Shown: piece after piece, positions 18,741 to 28,201 of the stretch
Layout: every line of letters begins with the position of its first letter
Position numbering within the stretch: position 1 is the stretch's first letter
Origin: Beijerinckiaceae bacterium
GTDB taxonomy: Bacteria > Pseudomonadota > Alphaproteobacteria > Rhizobiales > Beijerinckiaceae
Reading direction: 5' to 3'
NCBI GenBank assembly: GCA_947452005.1
Contig: CANGBC010000003.1
Coordinates: 124,001-188,000, forward strand
Length of the DNA stretch: 64,000 bases
The notes under the pieces: generated by a model
Told to the model about the DNA's origin: nothing
The model's input: the letters and a program-made list of their open reading frames with translations, nothing else
The model's database searches: none
Made by a program: the position numbers and the translations under genes

Positions 18741-19646
18741 ATGAAAATTCTCCCCACCCTGCGCCAGCTACGCTTTCTCGTGTCCCTTGTTGACCATTGC
18801 CACTTCGGCAAGGCGGCGGAGGCCTGCCTGATTGGCCAGTCCACGCTCTCGGCTGGCATTCAGGAGCTGGAGCAGATCTTGGGCGTTCGTCTGTTGGAAC
18901 GCACCAAGCGCTCGGTAGTGCCAACGCCCATTGGGCGGGAGATTGCCGAGCGGGCCCGCGCCCTGTTGGGCGATGCGGAAGATCTGGTCGATGTGGCGCT
19001 GGCCGCCCAAGACCCGCTGGGTGGCGTCTTGCATCTGGGGCTGATCCCGACCATCGGCCCCTTCATTCTGCCGCGCATCATGGCGCCTTTGCGCGACACA
19101 CTGCCGAAGATGAAATTCTATTTGCGGGAAGAACAAACTGCCATGCTGCTGTCGCGCCTCGAAGATGGCGACATTGATGCAGCGATCATCGCCCTGCCCT
19201 ATGCGGGCGATTTTGAGTCAATCGAAATTGCGCAAGACCGGTTCTGGGTGGTCTATCCCAAAGGTCATCGCTTCACCGGGCGCGATGATATTCTGCCCAG
19301 CGAGATTGCGGTCGAAGATCTGCTGCTGCTCGAAGACGGGCACTGCCTGCGTGATCATGCGCTGGCGGCTTGCGCACTGGAGACAGCACGCCGCAACAAT
19401 GCTTTTCAGGGCACGAGTTTGCACACGCTGGTGCAAATGGTGGGCAGCGGGCTTGGCATTACACTGCTCCCGCAAATGGCGGTCGAAGGTGGCTTGCTGC
19501 GTGGACTGGATGTCGGCTGCACGCCGCTCACTGGCGACCAGAATTTCCGCCGCATTGGTTTGGCCTTCAGGCCAACATCGGGACGCCGCGCAACCTTTGA
19601 ACATCTGGCCAAGGAAATGACCTTCAGGCTGGCGCCTGTTTTGTAA
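18741..19646 (+). CDS. oxyR: LysR-family regulator, OxyR-like
   Basis: LysR HTH; divergent from ahpCF; C-terminal LLLEDGHCLRDHALAAC resembles the OxyR redox Cys region. Confidence 0.88.
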   Translation: MKILPTLRQLRFLVSLVDHCHFGKAAEACLIGQSTLSAGIQELEQILGVRLLERTKRSVVPTPIGREIAERARALLGDAEDLVDVALAAQDPLGGVLHLGLIPTIGPFILPRIMAPLRDTLPKMKFYLREEQTAMLLSRLEDGDIDAAIIALPYAGDFESIEIAQDRFWVVYPKGHRFTGRDDILPSEIAVEDLLLLEDGHCLRDHALAACALETARRNNAFQGTSLHTLVQMVGSGLGITLLPQMAVEGGLLRGLDVGCTPLTGDQNFRRIGLAFRPTSGRRATFEHLAKEMTFRLAPVL

Positions 19647-19672
19647 TTGACCGGACAATCCGCTTTAACCGG

Positions 19673-19942
19673 TCAATGCAACTGCAATTCATGCCCCACG
19701 AGGCGCAACTCTGCGGGCTTGATCAAACCCTGATGTGCCACCAGCACAGAATGAATCGCACCCTCCAGCTTGGCGCTCCAGAAATCGAGAAATTTCTTCA
19801 GCTCGGGAAAATGCGGATGCAGATCATATTCCTGCCAGATGTAATTTTGCAGGATCGCGGGATGATCAGGCAGACGATAGATGATGTTGGCGGTGGTCAG
19901 CCCATAGCCCATGAGCTGTTTGGAGAGGTGAGTCTCGGTCAT
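19673..19942 (-). CDS. Usg family protein
   Basis: 89 aa; LMGYGLTTANIIYRLPDHPAILQNYIWQEYDLHPHFPEL. Confidence 0.88.
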   Translation of the reverse strand: MTETHLSKQLMGYGLTTANIIYRLPDHPAILQNYIWQEYDLHPHFPELKKFLDFWSAKLEGAIHSVLVAHQGLIKPAELRLVGHELQLH

Positions 19943-20101
19943 CAGCTAAGCCCCGTGGTTTGCGATTCACACGTGTCGCAAGCCCAAGCCTAGGGCGGCG
20001 GAATTACCCTTTGCAAGATGAAACTTGCTTGAAAACAGCATGTTAGCAGCAGGCTTTCGCGGCTGCTGACAGCGCGGGAAAAGGCTTGCTATTAAATTAG
20101 A

Positions 20102-20120
20102 AATATCTAAATTAGATATT
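20102..20120. promoter_or_regulatory. perfect 9-1-9 palindromic operator candidate immediately before the ArsR-family start codon
   Basis: AATATCTAA-A-TTAGATATT ending at 20120; ATG at 20121. Confidence 0.75.
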
Positions 20121-20465
20121 ATGAATATAGAGAAACTCCTCCCCAAGGCCGAAAAGGCCGAAGCCTTTCTGAAGGCGCTCGCCAACAAGCATCGCTTGAT
20201 GGTGCTGTGTGAACTGCACCAAGGCGAACGCTCGGTTGGCACATTGATGGATGCTGTGGGCCTGAGCCAATCAGCGCTCTCACAGCATCTGGCCAAATTA
20301 CGCGAGGATGGCCTCGTGGTGACGCGGCGTGATGCGCAGACCATCTATTACGCACTCGCCAATGATGACGCTTCGCGCATCATGGCTGTGCTCTACGACC
20401 TGTTCTGCGCTGACAAACCAGCGCAGCCTCTCCTCACATCAGCAGCGAAAGGAAAAGCCAGATGA
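20121..20465 (+). CDS. ArsR-family regulator (BigR/SqrR-like by context)
   Basis: Winged HTH: ALANKHRLMVLCELHQGERSVGTLMDAVGLSQSALSQHLAKLREDGLVVTRRDAQTIYYAL. Confidence 0.88.
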   Translation: MNIEKLLPKAEKAEAFLKALANKHRLMVLCELHQGERSVGTLMDAVGLSQSALSQHLAKLREDGLVVTRRDAQTIYYALANDDASRIMAVLYDLFCADKPAQPLLTSAAKGKAR

Positions 20466-21016
20466 GCATGGCAACGATGGAACGTGCGGGTGCGCATGTC
20501 AGCACATCCCGCTTGGACTGGACACCCTATCTCGCAGGCGCCGGCATTGGCATTCTGAGCTGGATTGCCTTTGCTATCGCCAAAGACCCAATTGGCGTGA
20601 CCACCGCCTATGGTCGCTTGGCAGGCGAAGTCGCGATTCCCCTCTTGGGCGCAGAAACCGTTGCGACGAACACCTATTGGAAAGCCGCACCCTTCGCAAT
20701 TGATTACGGCGTGCTGTTTCTGGTCGGCATCATGCTCGGGGCTTTTGTGTCGGCTATCGTATCGGGCACATTTAAAATCGAGCTCGTGCCGGACATTTGG
20801 AAAGCTGAAATCGGCACCTCTGTCTGGAAGCGCTTTGCTTATGCCTTTTTCGGCGGCGTGATCATCATGTATGGCGCGCGCTTAGCGGGTGGTTGCACCA
20901 GCGGCCATGGCATTTCAGGCGGGTTGCAACTGGCCGTCTCGAGCTGGCTCTTTCTCGCGGTGATGTTTGCCACAGGCCTTGTTGCTTCTGCTGTCCTCTT
21001 TCGCAAAAAAATCTGA
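20462..21016 (+). CDS. YeeE/YedE family membrane protein (PmpA-like)
   Basis: ATGA overlap with ArsR gene; GARLAGGCTSGHGISGGLQLAVSSW motif. Confidence 0.88.
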   Translation: MSMATMERAGAHVSTSRLDWTPYLAGAGIGILSWIAFAIAKDPIGVTTAYGRLAGEVAIPLLGAETVATNTYWKAAPFAIDYGVLFLVGIMLGAFVSAIVSGTFKIELVPDIWKAEIGTSVWKRFAYAFFGGVIIMYGARLAGGCTSGHGISGGLQLAVSSWLFLAVMFATGLVASAVLFRKKI

Positions 21017-21027
21017 AGGAGTTTCTC

Positions 21028-21576
21028 ATGTCTGACTTTTTTGCTCCCGGCAGTGCAGTGCTTGCCCTTCTGATCGGTGCGGCTTTCGGGGCGCTCCTGC
21101 ATCGTGGCCGCGTCACCAGCTGCAATGTCATCCAAAACCAGTTCCGTTTGAAAGATTACACGGTGCTCAAAGTTATGCTGACGGCCATCATCATTGGCGG
21201 TGTCGGTGTGATGTTTCTGGCTGATGCCAACCTCGCCAAATATGCGGTGAAAGACACAAACCTGCTCGGTGTGGCACTGGGTGCGGCCATCTTTGGTGTC
21301 GGCATGGTCATCTATGGCTATTGCCCCGGCACAGGCCTGGCCGCCATTGCCACAGGCAGCGTGCATGCACTGGTGGGCGCACTGGGCATGATCGCGGGCG
21401 GCATCCTCTTCGCCTTGTCCTTTGACTGGGTGAAGGCCAACATTTTGACAGTCGGCGCCTATGGCAAGATCCGCCTGCCCGACATCACGGGGATTTCCTC
21501 TCCCGTCTGGTTTGCAGGCCTCACCCTTGTGGCCATCGTGTTTTTTGTCTGGGCAGAGCGCCAGCAAAACCGCTAA
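21028..21576 (+). CDS. YeeE/YedE family membrane protein (PmpB-like)
   Basis: GGAGTTTCTC before ATG; GAAFGALLHRGRVTSCNVIQNQF, YGYCPGTGLAAIATG. Confidence 0.88.
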   Translation: MSDFFAPGSAVLALLIGAAFGALLHRGRVTSCNVIQNQFRLKDYTVLKVMLTAIIIGGVGVMFLADANLAKYAVKDTNLLGVALGAAIFGVGMVIYGYCPGTGLAAIATGSVHALVGALGMIAGGILFALSFDWVKANILTVGAYGKIRLPDITGISSPVWFAGLTLVAIVFFVWAERQQNR

Positions 21577-21640
21577 ACTCTCCCCCAACGAGAACAGCAA
21601 CGTCGGCCTCGTGGCCGGCGTTTCCATTTGGGGGGACGAC

Positions 21641-22246
21641 ATGAGCGAACACGCGCGCTGGCAAGGCCGCTATGCGGTGCCCGATTATATTTTCGGCGAA
21701 GAACCCAACGCCTTTCTCGCAGCCCAAAAACATCTCCTGCCCAAGAGTGGCAAAGCTTTGGCTGTTGCCGATGGCGAGGCGCGCAATGGCGTTTGGCTCG
21801 CCCAGCAGGGACTGGATGTCACCTCCATCGATTTCTCATCCAATGCGCAGGACAAAGCCCGCGCGCTCGCCAAAAAGCGCGGCGTCAACATCACGCTTGA
21901 ATGCGTGGATGTGCATGCGTGGCCCTACCCCGAAAATACATTCGATGTGGTGGTGGAGGTTTTCACGCAATTCTCAACGCCCGCAGAGCGCGAGCTCAAA
22001 TGGGATGGCATGATCCGCACGCTGAAGCCCGGCGGGCTTTTGCTGCTCGAAGGCTACACACAAAAACAGCTCGAATATAAAACAGGCGGACCGAAAGAGC
22101 TGGAGCGCCTGTATACGCGCGACATGCTCGAAAAAGGCTTCGCCAAGCTCTCGCGCTTTGAGATCAAGGAATATGATACGCATATGTCGGAAGGTGCGGG
22201 ACACGCTGGCATGGCAGCCGTGATTGATCTCATCGGCACCAAGTGA
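21641..22246 (+). CDS. class I SAM-dependent methyltransferase (TehB-like)
   Basis: PDYIFGEEPNAFLAAQKHLLPKSGKALAVADGEARNGVWLAQQGLDVTSIDFS. Confidence 0.88.
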   Translation: MSEHARWQGRYAVPDYIFGEEPNAFLAAQKHLLPKSGKALAVADGEARNGVWLAQQGLDVTSIDFSSNAQDKARALAKKRGVNITLECVDVHAWPYPENTFDVVVEVFTQFSTPAERELKWDGMIRTLKPGGLLLLEGYTQKQLEYKTGGPKELERLYTRDMLEKGFAKLSRFEIKEYDTHMSEGAGHAGMAAVIDLIGTK

Positions 22247-22286
22247 TCACCCCAACAAAAAACAAGAACAAGGAACGGACCCAAGA

Positions 22287-23522
22287 ATGAAAGTGCCTGC
22301 GCTGATCAAGCGAAATGTCGCGCTGTTTTCCATGTCGCAGAGCTTTACCGGCGCAGGCATGCAATTCTCCTACGGCTTTGGTCCATTGATGGTCCAAGCC
22401 CTCACCGGCTCCGCTGCACTGGCTGGCCTGTCGGTTGGCCTGATTGGCATCAGCCGTTTTCTCGTCGCTTATCCCATGGGCAAAATCACAGATGCGTATG
22501 GGCGCAAGCGCGGCATCTTTCTGGGTCTGGGGCTCGCGCTCATTGGCAGCCTGACACTGGGCTCGGCCATGCTCGTCCATTCCATTGCTTTGTTCATCAT
22601 CGGCCTGCTGATGTTTGGCATGGGCATGAACGGCGCGCAGCAAATGCGCGTGGGCGTGACAGATATGTTCCCGCCCTCGATGCGCGCGCAGGCGCTGGGC
22701 TATCTGGCGCTGGGCTCACTGTTCTCGCTTCTACTAAGCCCGTTCATGGTCAATCTGGCCGACAAGATTGCGGCAGCCACCGGCGCTGATCCACTTGGCA
22801 TGCCGTGGTTCTTCTTGCCCGTGCTGATCCTGTCTGGCGTGGTGATCGTCAGCTTTGTGAAACCGGATCCCAAAGTGATCGGCATGAATTTGCGTGATTA
22901 CTGGACCGACCTGCCACCCACCGTGAAAAAAGAAACGCTGCCAGACCAGCCTTTCAGCGCCAAAAAGCTTTTGTCGGATCCCTCGATCCGCCTTGCCATC
23001 CTGTCCAACTGCGCTGGCACCGGCAATATGTCGATTGTCATGGTGCTCACCTCGCTCGTGCTGCATGAGCATGGCCATTCGCTCTTTGCCATTGCCGTGT
23101 CGCATACGTTTCATTCAGCAGGCATGTTTGCTTTCACGATTCCGATTGGCAAACTGGCAGACCGTTTTGGCCGCTCGGCCATCATGTTCCCCGGCGTGTT
23201 CATCTCGCTTATTGGCGCAGCACTTGTGTCTTTCATTCCCAGCATGATCGCTGTGACGCTCGGCACATTTCTGGTGGGACTAGGCTGGGCTGGCGCCAAT
23301 GTGGCAGCCACCGCCTATATTGCTGACAAGGTCGAAACCTCACAGCGTGGGCGCGCCATTGGCGTGAATGATTCCTTCGGTGCAACCAGCACGATCTTTG
23401 CGGCCTTCGTCACCGGGCCGCTGATCTCGTTTGCAGGCTTGCCTGCTGCGGGTCTTGTTGCCGTGCTTCTCGCTGTCCTGCCCTTCATCCTGCGGATGAT
23501 CAGCGGACCCATGAAAGAATAA
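22287..23522 (+). CDS. MFS transporter
   Basis: 12-TM protein; AYPMGKITDAYGRKRGIFLGL and IGKLADRFGRSAIM MFS loop motifs. Confidence 0.88.
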   Translation: MKVPALIKRNVALFSMSQSFTGAGMQFSYGFGPLMVQALTGSAALAGLSVGLIGISRFLVAYPMGKITDAYGRKRGIFLGLGLALIGSLTLGSAMLVHSIALFIIGLLMFGMGMNGAQQMRVGVTDMFPPSMRAQALGYLALGSLFSLLLSPFMVNLADKIAAATGADPLGMPWFFLPVLILSGVVIVSFVKPDPKVIGMNLRDYWTDLPPTVKKETLPDQPFSAKKLLSDPSIRLAILSNCAGTGNMSIVMVLTSLVLHEHGHSLFAIAVSHTFHSAGMFAFTIPIGKLADRFGRSAIMFPGVFISLIGAALVSFIPSMIAVTLGTFLVGLGWAGANVAATAYIADKVETSQRGRAIGVNDSFGATSTIFAAFVTGPLISFAGLPAAGLVAVLLAVLPFILRMISGPMKE

Positions 23523-23539
23523 AGAAAAGGGAGAGACCA

Positions 23540-24142
23540 ATGACCGAGAACACCAAATGGCCGGCCGACATCGATCCGCAATCGGGCTTTCGTCTGCCGC
23601 TGCTCAAGCGCGAAGACCTCGATGAGGTTGGCCAGCGCCGCTATGATCGTGCGGCCAATGGCGGCAATATTGCCGGCCTGCAAGGCCCTACCGGCATCAT
23701 GCTCTATTCACCGCGCACCAGCGAAGCACAATCCTCCGTTAGCCGCTATTTGCGCAATGAAGCGGGCTTTACACCCCGTATTCGCGAGATTGCACTGCTC
23801 GTCACATCCCGCTGCATGGACCAGCAGTTTGAATGGACGGCGCATGAGCCCGAAGCTGTGCATGCCGGTGTGCCACAAGACGTGATTGATACAATCAAAC
23901 ACGACCGCTCCACCGATGGGTTAGACGAAGCCGACAAGACGGTGATCGAGCTGGGCCGTGCGGTGTGGCGTGATCACAAAGTCTCGCCTGAGCTGTTTGC
24001 CCGCGCCAAGACAATTTTTGGGCCCAACCAGCTGGTCGATCTTGTTTTGCTCATGGGCACGCATGCGTCCACCGCAGCTCTGCTCACCACTTTTAATATG
24101 CAATTGCACAAGGGCCGCGAGCCCATGCTGCCGATCAAATGA
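23540..24142 (+). CDS. carboxymuconolactone decarboxylase family protein
   Basis: LRNEAGFTPRIREIALLVTSRCMDQQFEWTAHEPEAVHAGVP. Confidence 0.82.
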   Translation: MTENTKWPADIDPQSGFRLPLLKREDLDEVGQRRYDRAANGGNIAGLQGPTGIMLYSPRTSEAQSSVSRYLRNEAGFTPRIREIALLVTSRCMDQQFEWTAHEPEAVHAGVPQDVIDTIKHDRSTDGLDEADKTVIELGRAVWRDHKVSPELFARAKTIFGPNQLVDLVLLMGTHASTAALLTTFNMQLHKGREPMLPIK

Positions 24143-24146
24143 ATTG

Positions 24147-24173
24147 AAAAGGGCGGGACTTTCCCGCCCTTTT
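24147..24173. terminator. bidirectional terminator between convergent genes
   Basis: AAAAGGGCGGGA-CT-TTCCCGCCCTTTTTT. Confidence 0.85.
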
Positions 24174-24176
24174 TTG

Positions 24177-24938
24177 TCACCAAAAGCCCAATTGCGAGGC
24201 CGCGCGCGCCAATAATTGCAGCGCCAGAAGTGTCAGCACCACTTTGAGCGTCGTGCGATATTTCTTCTCCGGCAAATGATGCAGCGCCACTTCACCCAGC
24301 CAATTGCCAGCAGCACCCGTAACGATCATCACGCCCATCAACGGTAAATAAGCGCCAATCGAAAAACCAATGAAGCTGAACGCAATCAGCTTGGCGACAT
24401 GCACAAAAATCATCAAAGCGCCTTGTGTCGCCACATGATTGCGCCGATCAGGCGCCGCGCTTGCAATGAAGGGCGACAGAAAAGTGCCCGTCGCACTGAC
24501 AAAGACACCCAAGAATGTCGCGAAGAAACCGAGCACCGCAAAGCGGCCCTTTTCCGCACCGATCCGTCCAAGATTGGGCATCCATGTGACGAGCAGAATG
24601 AAGCCGCCAATAATCGCCTGCAGCCAGGGTGTCGGCAGCGCGACGAAGGTCTTGGCACCAAAGGCTGCGCCCAAGGCGGCACCGATGATGAAGGGCGGCA
24701 CGATCTGGCGCATGACATAGCGCCACATGATGATCGTGCGCGACACGCCAGACCCCAGCTGCACCACTGTGTGCACCGGCACAAGAACAGACGGCGGCAT
24801 GACCAAAGCCATCAGCGCCAGCAGGATCACACCACCCGCTGTGCCCGTAAACACACCAATGAAAGCGGTGACGAAGGACGCCAATGCGAGGCCTGCAAAA
24901 AGCCCAAGCCCGATGTCAGGCGTGCCCAGAAAATCCAT
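24177..24938 (-). CDS. TauE/SafE family sulfite exporter-like permease
   Basis: 253 aa, multi-TM; FIGVFTGTAGGVILLALMALVMPPSVLVPVHTVVQLGSGVSRTIIMWRYV. Confidence 0.85.
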   Translation of the reverse strand: MDFLGTPDIGLGLFAGLALASFVTAFIGVFTGTAGGVILLALMALVMPPSVLVPVHTVVQLGSGVSRTIIMWRYVMRQIVPPFIIGAALGAAFGAKTFVALPTPWLQAIIGGFILLVTWMPNLGRIGAEKGRFAVLGFFATFLGVFVSATGTFLSPFIASAAPDRRNHVATQGALMIFVHVAKLIAFSFIGFSIGAYLPLMGVMIVTGAAGNWLGEVALHHLPEKKYRTTLKVVLTLLALQLLARAASQLGFW

Positions 24939-25101
24939 CGTCCCCCCATTTGGCGCTGTGGCGCGCCTTGTTCTGCCTTGACCGCAAGGTTTTAGCTTAA
25001 AGGTGTCTTAAACTCATTTTAGAAACTGCGCCAATAATCTTCCCTTTACTTGACCGCCGTTTGGGGGGTTATTAGGTGATGACTATCCGAGCACACCCAA
25101 G

Positions 25102-25476
25102 ATGAGACTGAACGCTGTGTCGCATTCGCCCCGCACCGCTGCCTATGGCCGGTTCAAGGCCCGATTCAAACCGGGCCTGGGCATTCTCGTATTTTACGAC
25201 GGCACCGCGCTGACCATTAGCGACATCAGCGATGTCGGTTTCAAACTGGAAAGCAACGGACAGTTTGAGGCAGACAATGTCTATCATTTCGACATTGTGT
25301 TTCACGAAGCCTCAGATGTCAGCGGGTGGCGGTTGCGCGCCGAATGCCGTTGGACATCGGATAATGAAGCCGGGTTTCTGTTCAAACATGATCGCTGGGG
25401 CCAGGCCATCAGCTCGCGCATCGCGCGCCAGCATGTGCGCGGGCGCATGAAAGTGCTCAACGGCATCGAACTCTGA
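25102..25476 (+). CDS. PilZ-like domain protein
   Basis: RFKARFKPGLGILVFYDGTALTISDISDVGFKLESNGQF resembles the PilZ beta-barrel signature. Confidence 0.5.
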   Translation: MRLNAVSHSPRTAAYGRFKARFKPGLGILVFYDGTALTISDISDVGFKLESNGQFEADNVYHFDIVFHEASDVSGWRLRAECRWTSDNEAGFLFKHDRWGQAISSRIARQHVRGRMKVLNGIEL

Positions 25477-25482
25477 TCGGCA

Positions 25483-25614
25483 TCACAGCCAATGATCAGA
25501 CACTGGCTCGCGTGTCCCGTGAAACAGCAGCAGATAGACCAGCAAATTGATGAGCGGCGCAAAGGACAGAGCTTGTCCGGCAATGGACAAAACATGTGAT
25601 AGAGTGTCTGGCAT
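25483..25614 (-). CDS. candidate 43-aa single-TM microprotein
   Basis: ATG preceded by GGGAGGCAGGCT; translation MPDTLSHVLSIAGQALSFAPLINLLVYLLLFHGTREPVSDHWL; below the ORF-track length cutoff. Confidence 0.5.
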   Translation of the reverse strand: MPDTLSHVLSIAGQALSFAPLINLLVYLLLFHGTREPVSDHWL

Positions 25615-25788
25615 AGCCTGCCTCCCGATCGCCCATCCCTGCTCGACAGACTAGGACGATTCCGCAGGGGCAGAAAAGCGTGGCCGTGGTGATTTGTGGG
25701 GCCCCCTCAGGCCTGACCTCATTTTGACTTGGCCAGAACGCTGCCTTATCAATTGAGCCTCAACAGCAACAAAAAAATGGGGATGGCC

Positions 25789-26988
25789 ATGTCAGCCGCT
25801 GACGACATTCACTTCGCGTCCAATGGTGGTGCCATTTTCCGTGACCCCTATATGGAATGGGCCACCCGCCAAGACATCCCGATCCATCTTGATTTCGGCC
25901 ATGATCTGCTCGCGCTCGAAACAGCCCCTTGGGCGCACTATGACGCGCGCGGCTGCTTTGCGCATACCCATGGTCGCGGTGACTTCTGTGCGAATTTTGT
26001 GCTCGAGGTCGAGCCCGGTCGCAAGACCAAGCCGGTGAAACATCTGCACGAAGCGTTCTTCTTTGCGCTGTCTGGCTATGGCTCGACAACGGTCTGGCTG
26101 ACTGACGGCACCAAGAACACATTCGAATGGGGACCCAAGGCCCTCTTCGCCATTCCGCTCAATTGCGAATATCAGATCTTCAATACATCAGGCCATGAGC
26201 GCGCACGCCTGTCATGCACCAATGATCTGCCGCTGGCGCTCAACCATTATCACAATGAAGACTTCATCTTCGCCAATGACTTCAAATTCCCTGAGCGCAC
26301 GGGACCGGAAAATCGCTTTCAGGGCGAAGGCGAACATTTCACTTATGACCGCAAGAAGAATGGCGGACAGATCAACATCTGGGAAACCAACTTCGTGCAG
26401 GATCTGACGGCCTTCAAACTGTACGAACTCAACACGCGCGGCAAAGGCTCGCGCAATGTGTTCTTTCAGCTGGCGGATGGCACAATGCATTCGCACACGT
26501 CAGAGATCCCGGTTGGTCGTTACAAAAAAGCCCATCGCCACGCCGCAGGCACGCATGTGCATGCCGTCTCGGGCGCTGGCTATTCGCTGCTCTGGTATGA
26601 AGGCGACGATAAATTCGTCGAATTGCCGTGGCGTCATGGCATCATGTACACGCCGCCGTTCTGGATGTTCCACCAGCACTTCAACACGTCTGATGCGCCC
26701 GCGCGCTATCTCGCCTGCTCGATTGGCAGCGCGCGCTATCCCTTCATCTCGCTGCGCCGCGTCAGCAATGAAGGGGGCGGATCGACATCGGTCAAACAGG
26801 GCGGACGCCAGATCGAATATGAAGATCAGGATCCGCGCATCCACCGCAAGTTTTTGCGCGAGCTGAAAGCCACTGGCACGGAATCGCTCATGGGCGACGT
26901 CTTTGATGAAGATGCGATCATGCAGATTCCCGAAGAGAGCCTGACCGGGCCGATCCGCACGCCCGAACTCAAAGGGCCTGCGATCTAG
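25789..26988 (+). CDS. double-cupin protein (paralog 1)
   Basis: Homologous along its length to 56212-57321 (GRGDFC, GYGSTTVWLTDGTKNTFEW, YKKAHRHAAGTHV, HQHFNTS, EDQDPRIH). Exact start uncertain (several in-frame ATGs at 25777-25789). Confidence 0.8.
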   Translation: MSAADDIHFASNGGAIFRDPYMEWATRQDIPIHLDFGHDLLALETAPWAHYDARGCFAHTHGRGDFCANFVLEVEPGRKTKPVKHLHEAFFFALSGYGSTTVWLTDGTKNTFEWGPKALFAIPLNCEYQIFNTSGHERARLSCTNDLPLALNHYHNEDFIFANDFKFPERTGPENRFQGEGEHFTYDRKKNGGQINIWETNFVQDLTAFKLYELNTRGKGSRNVFFQLADGTMHSHTSEIPVGRYKKAHRHAAGTHVHAVSGAGYSLLWYEGDDKFVELPWRHGIMYTPPFWMFHQHFNTSDAPARYLACSIGSARYPFISLRRVSNEGGGSTSVKQGGRQIEYEDQDPRIHRKFLRELKATGTESLMGDVFDEDAIMQIPEESLTGPIRTPELKGPAI

Positions 26989-28076
26989 TCCTTGCCGGCG
27001 CGCGAGGCATAATTCATCAGCCAGTCGCGCTCTTCATCCTTGATGGTGAGAGCGCGGCGCACTTCGTCTTGCACATTGTCGCCTGTTTCATAATCGGGCA
27101 CGAAGCCGACGAGCTTTTCGGCTTCAGTCGCATAGTCGGGATCTTTCTCAAACGCGCGGATGGCATCGCGCACCGCAGTCATCGCCTCATTTGGCACGTT
27201 CGGCGGGAAAGCAATCATGCGCTGCATCGCAGAGGATGTGGCCAGCACACGCTTGTAGGCCTCCCACAATTCGCCCGATGGCTCATGGCCCTTCACCTCC
27301 CGATAGAATGTATCGAAGGAGGGCATGTTGAGGCCACGCACCTGCCCAGGCTGCGCAAAGCGTGTGCCGTTCCAGCCGGGATTGTAGAAGAGCGGCACAG
27401 CCGTGCCATTGGCGATCACGCCGGGCTCGACAACCGAGCGATAGCCGGGCGGGCTTTCAGAAAACAGATTGATCTCGCCGCGATCAAACGCCAGACGCGC
27501 GGCAGAATTGCTCTTGTAGCCCGTGACATATTTATATTTCAGCCCAAGCATGTCGGCGGTCAGGCGCAACAGCAAATCCTTGGATGAATCAGCCGACAGT
27601 CCGCCGATAACAAGATTTTGCGAGCGCATGATGTCCGCGCCTTTTTTCATGTTCGGCTGGGCGGCATCTGCACGCACATAATAGACTGTGGTGCCGGGCT
27701 GATAGGCGACGAAATTATAGGAGAGAATATCGACGCGGGCTTTTTCTTTCACGCTCGCATGGCGCCAGGCGATGCCTGACAAATAGCCGATGGTTGTGCC
27801 ATCACGGGGTGCAATTTCGCCCAGAAAATTCGTGCCGACTGCGCCGCCAGCGCCATCCATATTCTGCACGATGATATTGGGTTTGCCGGCCAGATGTCGG
27901 CCGAGGAATTTGGCAAAGAGCCGCCCCTCAATATCTGTGGGGCCAGCGGCTGCGAAATTCACCAGAACCGTGACGCGCTTGCCCTTATAGAAATCATCAG
28001 CGGCCTGAACCGGCACAGACGACAGAGCTGCAACAAGACCGGCAATTGCGTAAGCGACCTTTCCTGCGAAAGCCAT
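26985..28076 (-). CDS. Bug/TctC family substrate-binding protein
   Basis: FYKGKRVTVLVNFAAAGPTDIEGRLFAKFLGRHLAGKPNIIVQNMDGAGG; GGGAGG RBS before ATG 28076. Confidence 0.88.
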   Translation of the reverse strand: MAFAGKVAYAIAGLVAALSSVPVQAADDFYKGKRVTVLVNFAAAGPTDIEGRLFAKFLGRHLAGKPNIIVQNMDGAGGAVGTNFLGEIAPRDGTTIGYLSGIAWRHASVKEKARVDILSYNFVAYQPGTTVYYVRADAAQPNMKKGADIMRSQNLVIGGLSADSSKDLLLRLTADMLGLKYKYVTGYKSNSAARLAFDRGEINLFSESPPGYRSVVEPGVIANGTAVPLFYNPGWNGTRFAQPGQVRGLNMPSFDTFYREVKGHEPSGELWEAYKRVLATSSAMQRMIAFPPNVPNEAMTAVRDAIRAFEKDPDYATEAEKLVGFVPDYETGDNVQDEVRRALTIKDEERDWLMNYASRAGKD

Positions 28077-28156
28077 CGCACCCTCCCTCAAAGCCCGCAT
28101 CTGGTGCGCGGGTCATTGTGACAAGGCTAGCAAGCTTTGGGCTCGCACGCAAAAAG

Positions 28157-28178
28157 AAAGCCGCCAGAAGGCGGCTTT
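28157..28178 (-). terminator. terminator of the 28.2 kb cupin gene
   Basis: AAAGCCGCC-AGAA-GGCGGCTTT; A-run to the left. Confidence 0.75.
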
Positions 28179-28201
28179 CAAAAGATGTCTACACAGCGGG
28201 T

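Noticed and set aside
21599-21622. AACGTCGGCC-TCGT-GGCCGGCGTT hairpin before the methyltransferase as a riboswitch
   Set aside because: Short, one mismatch, no conserved aptamer-like sequence; most likely a weak terminator of the PmpB-like gene.
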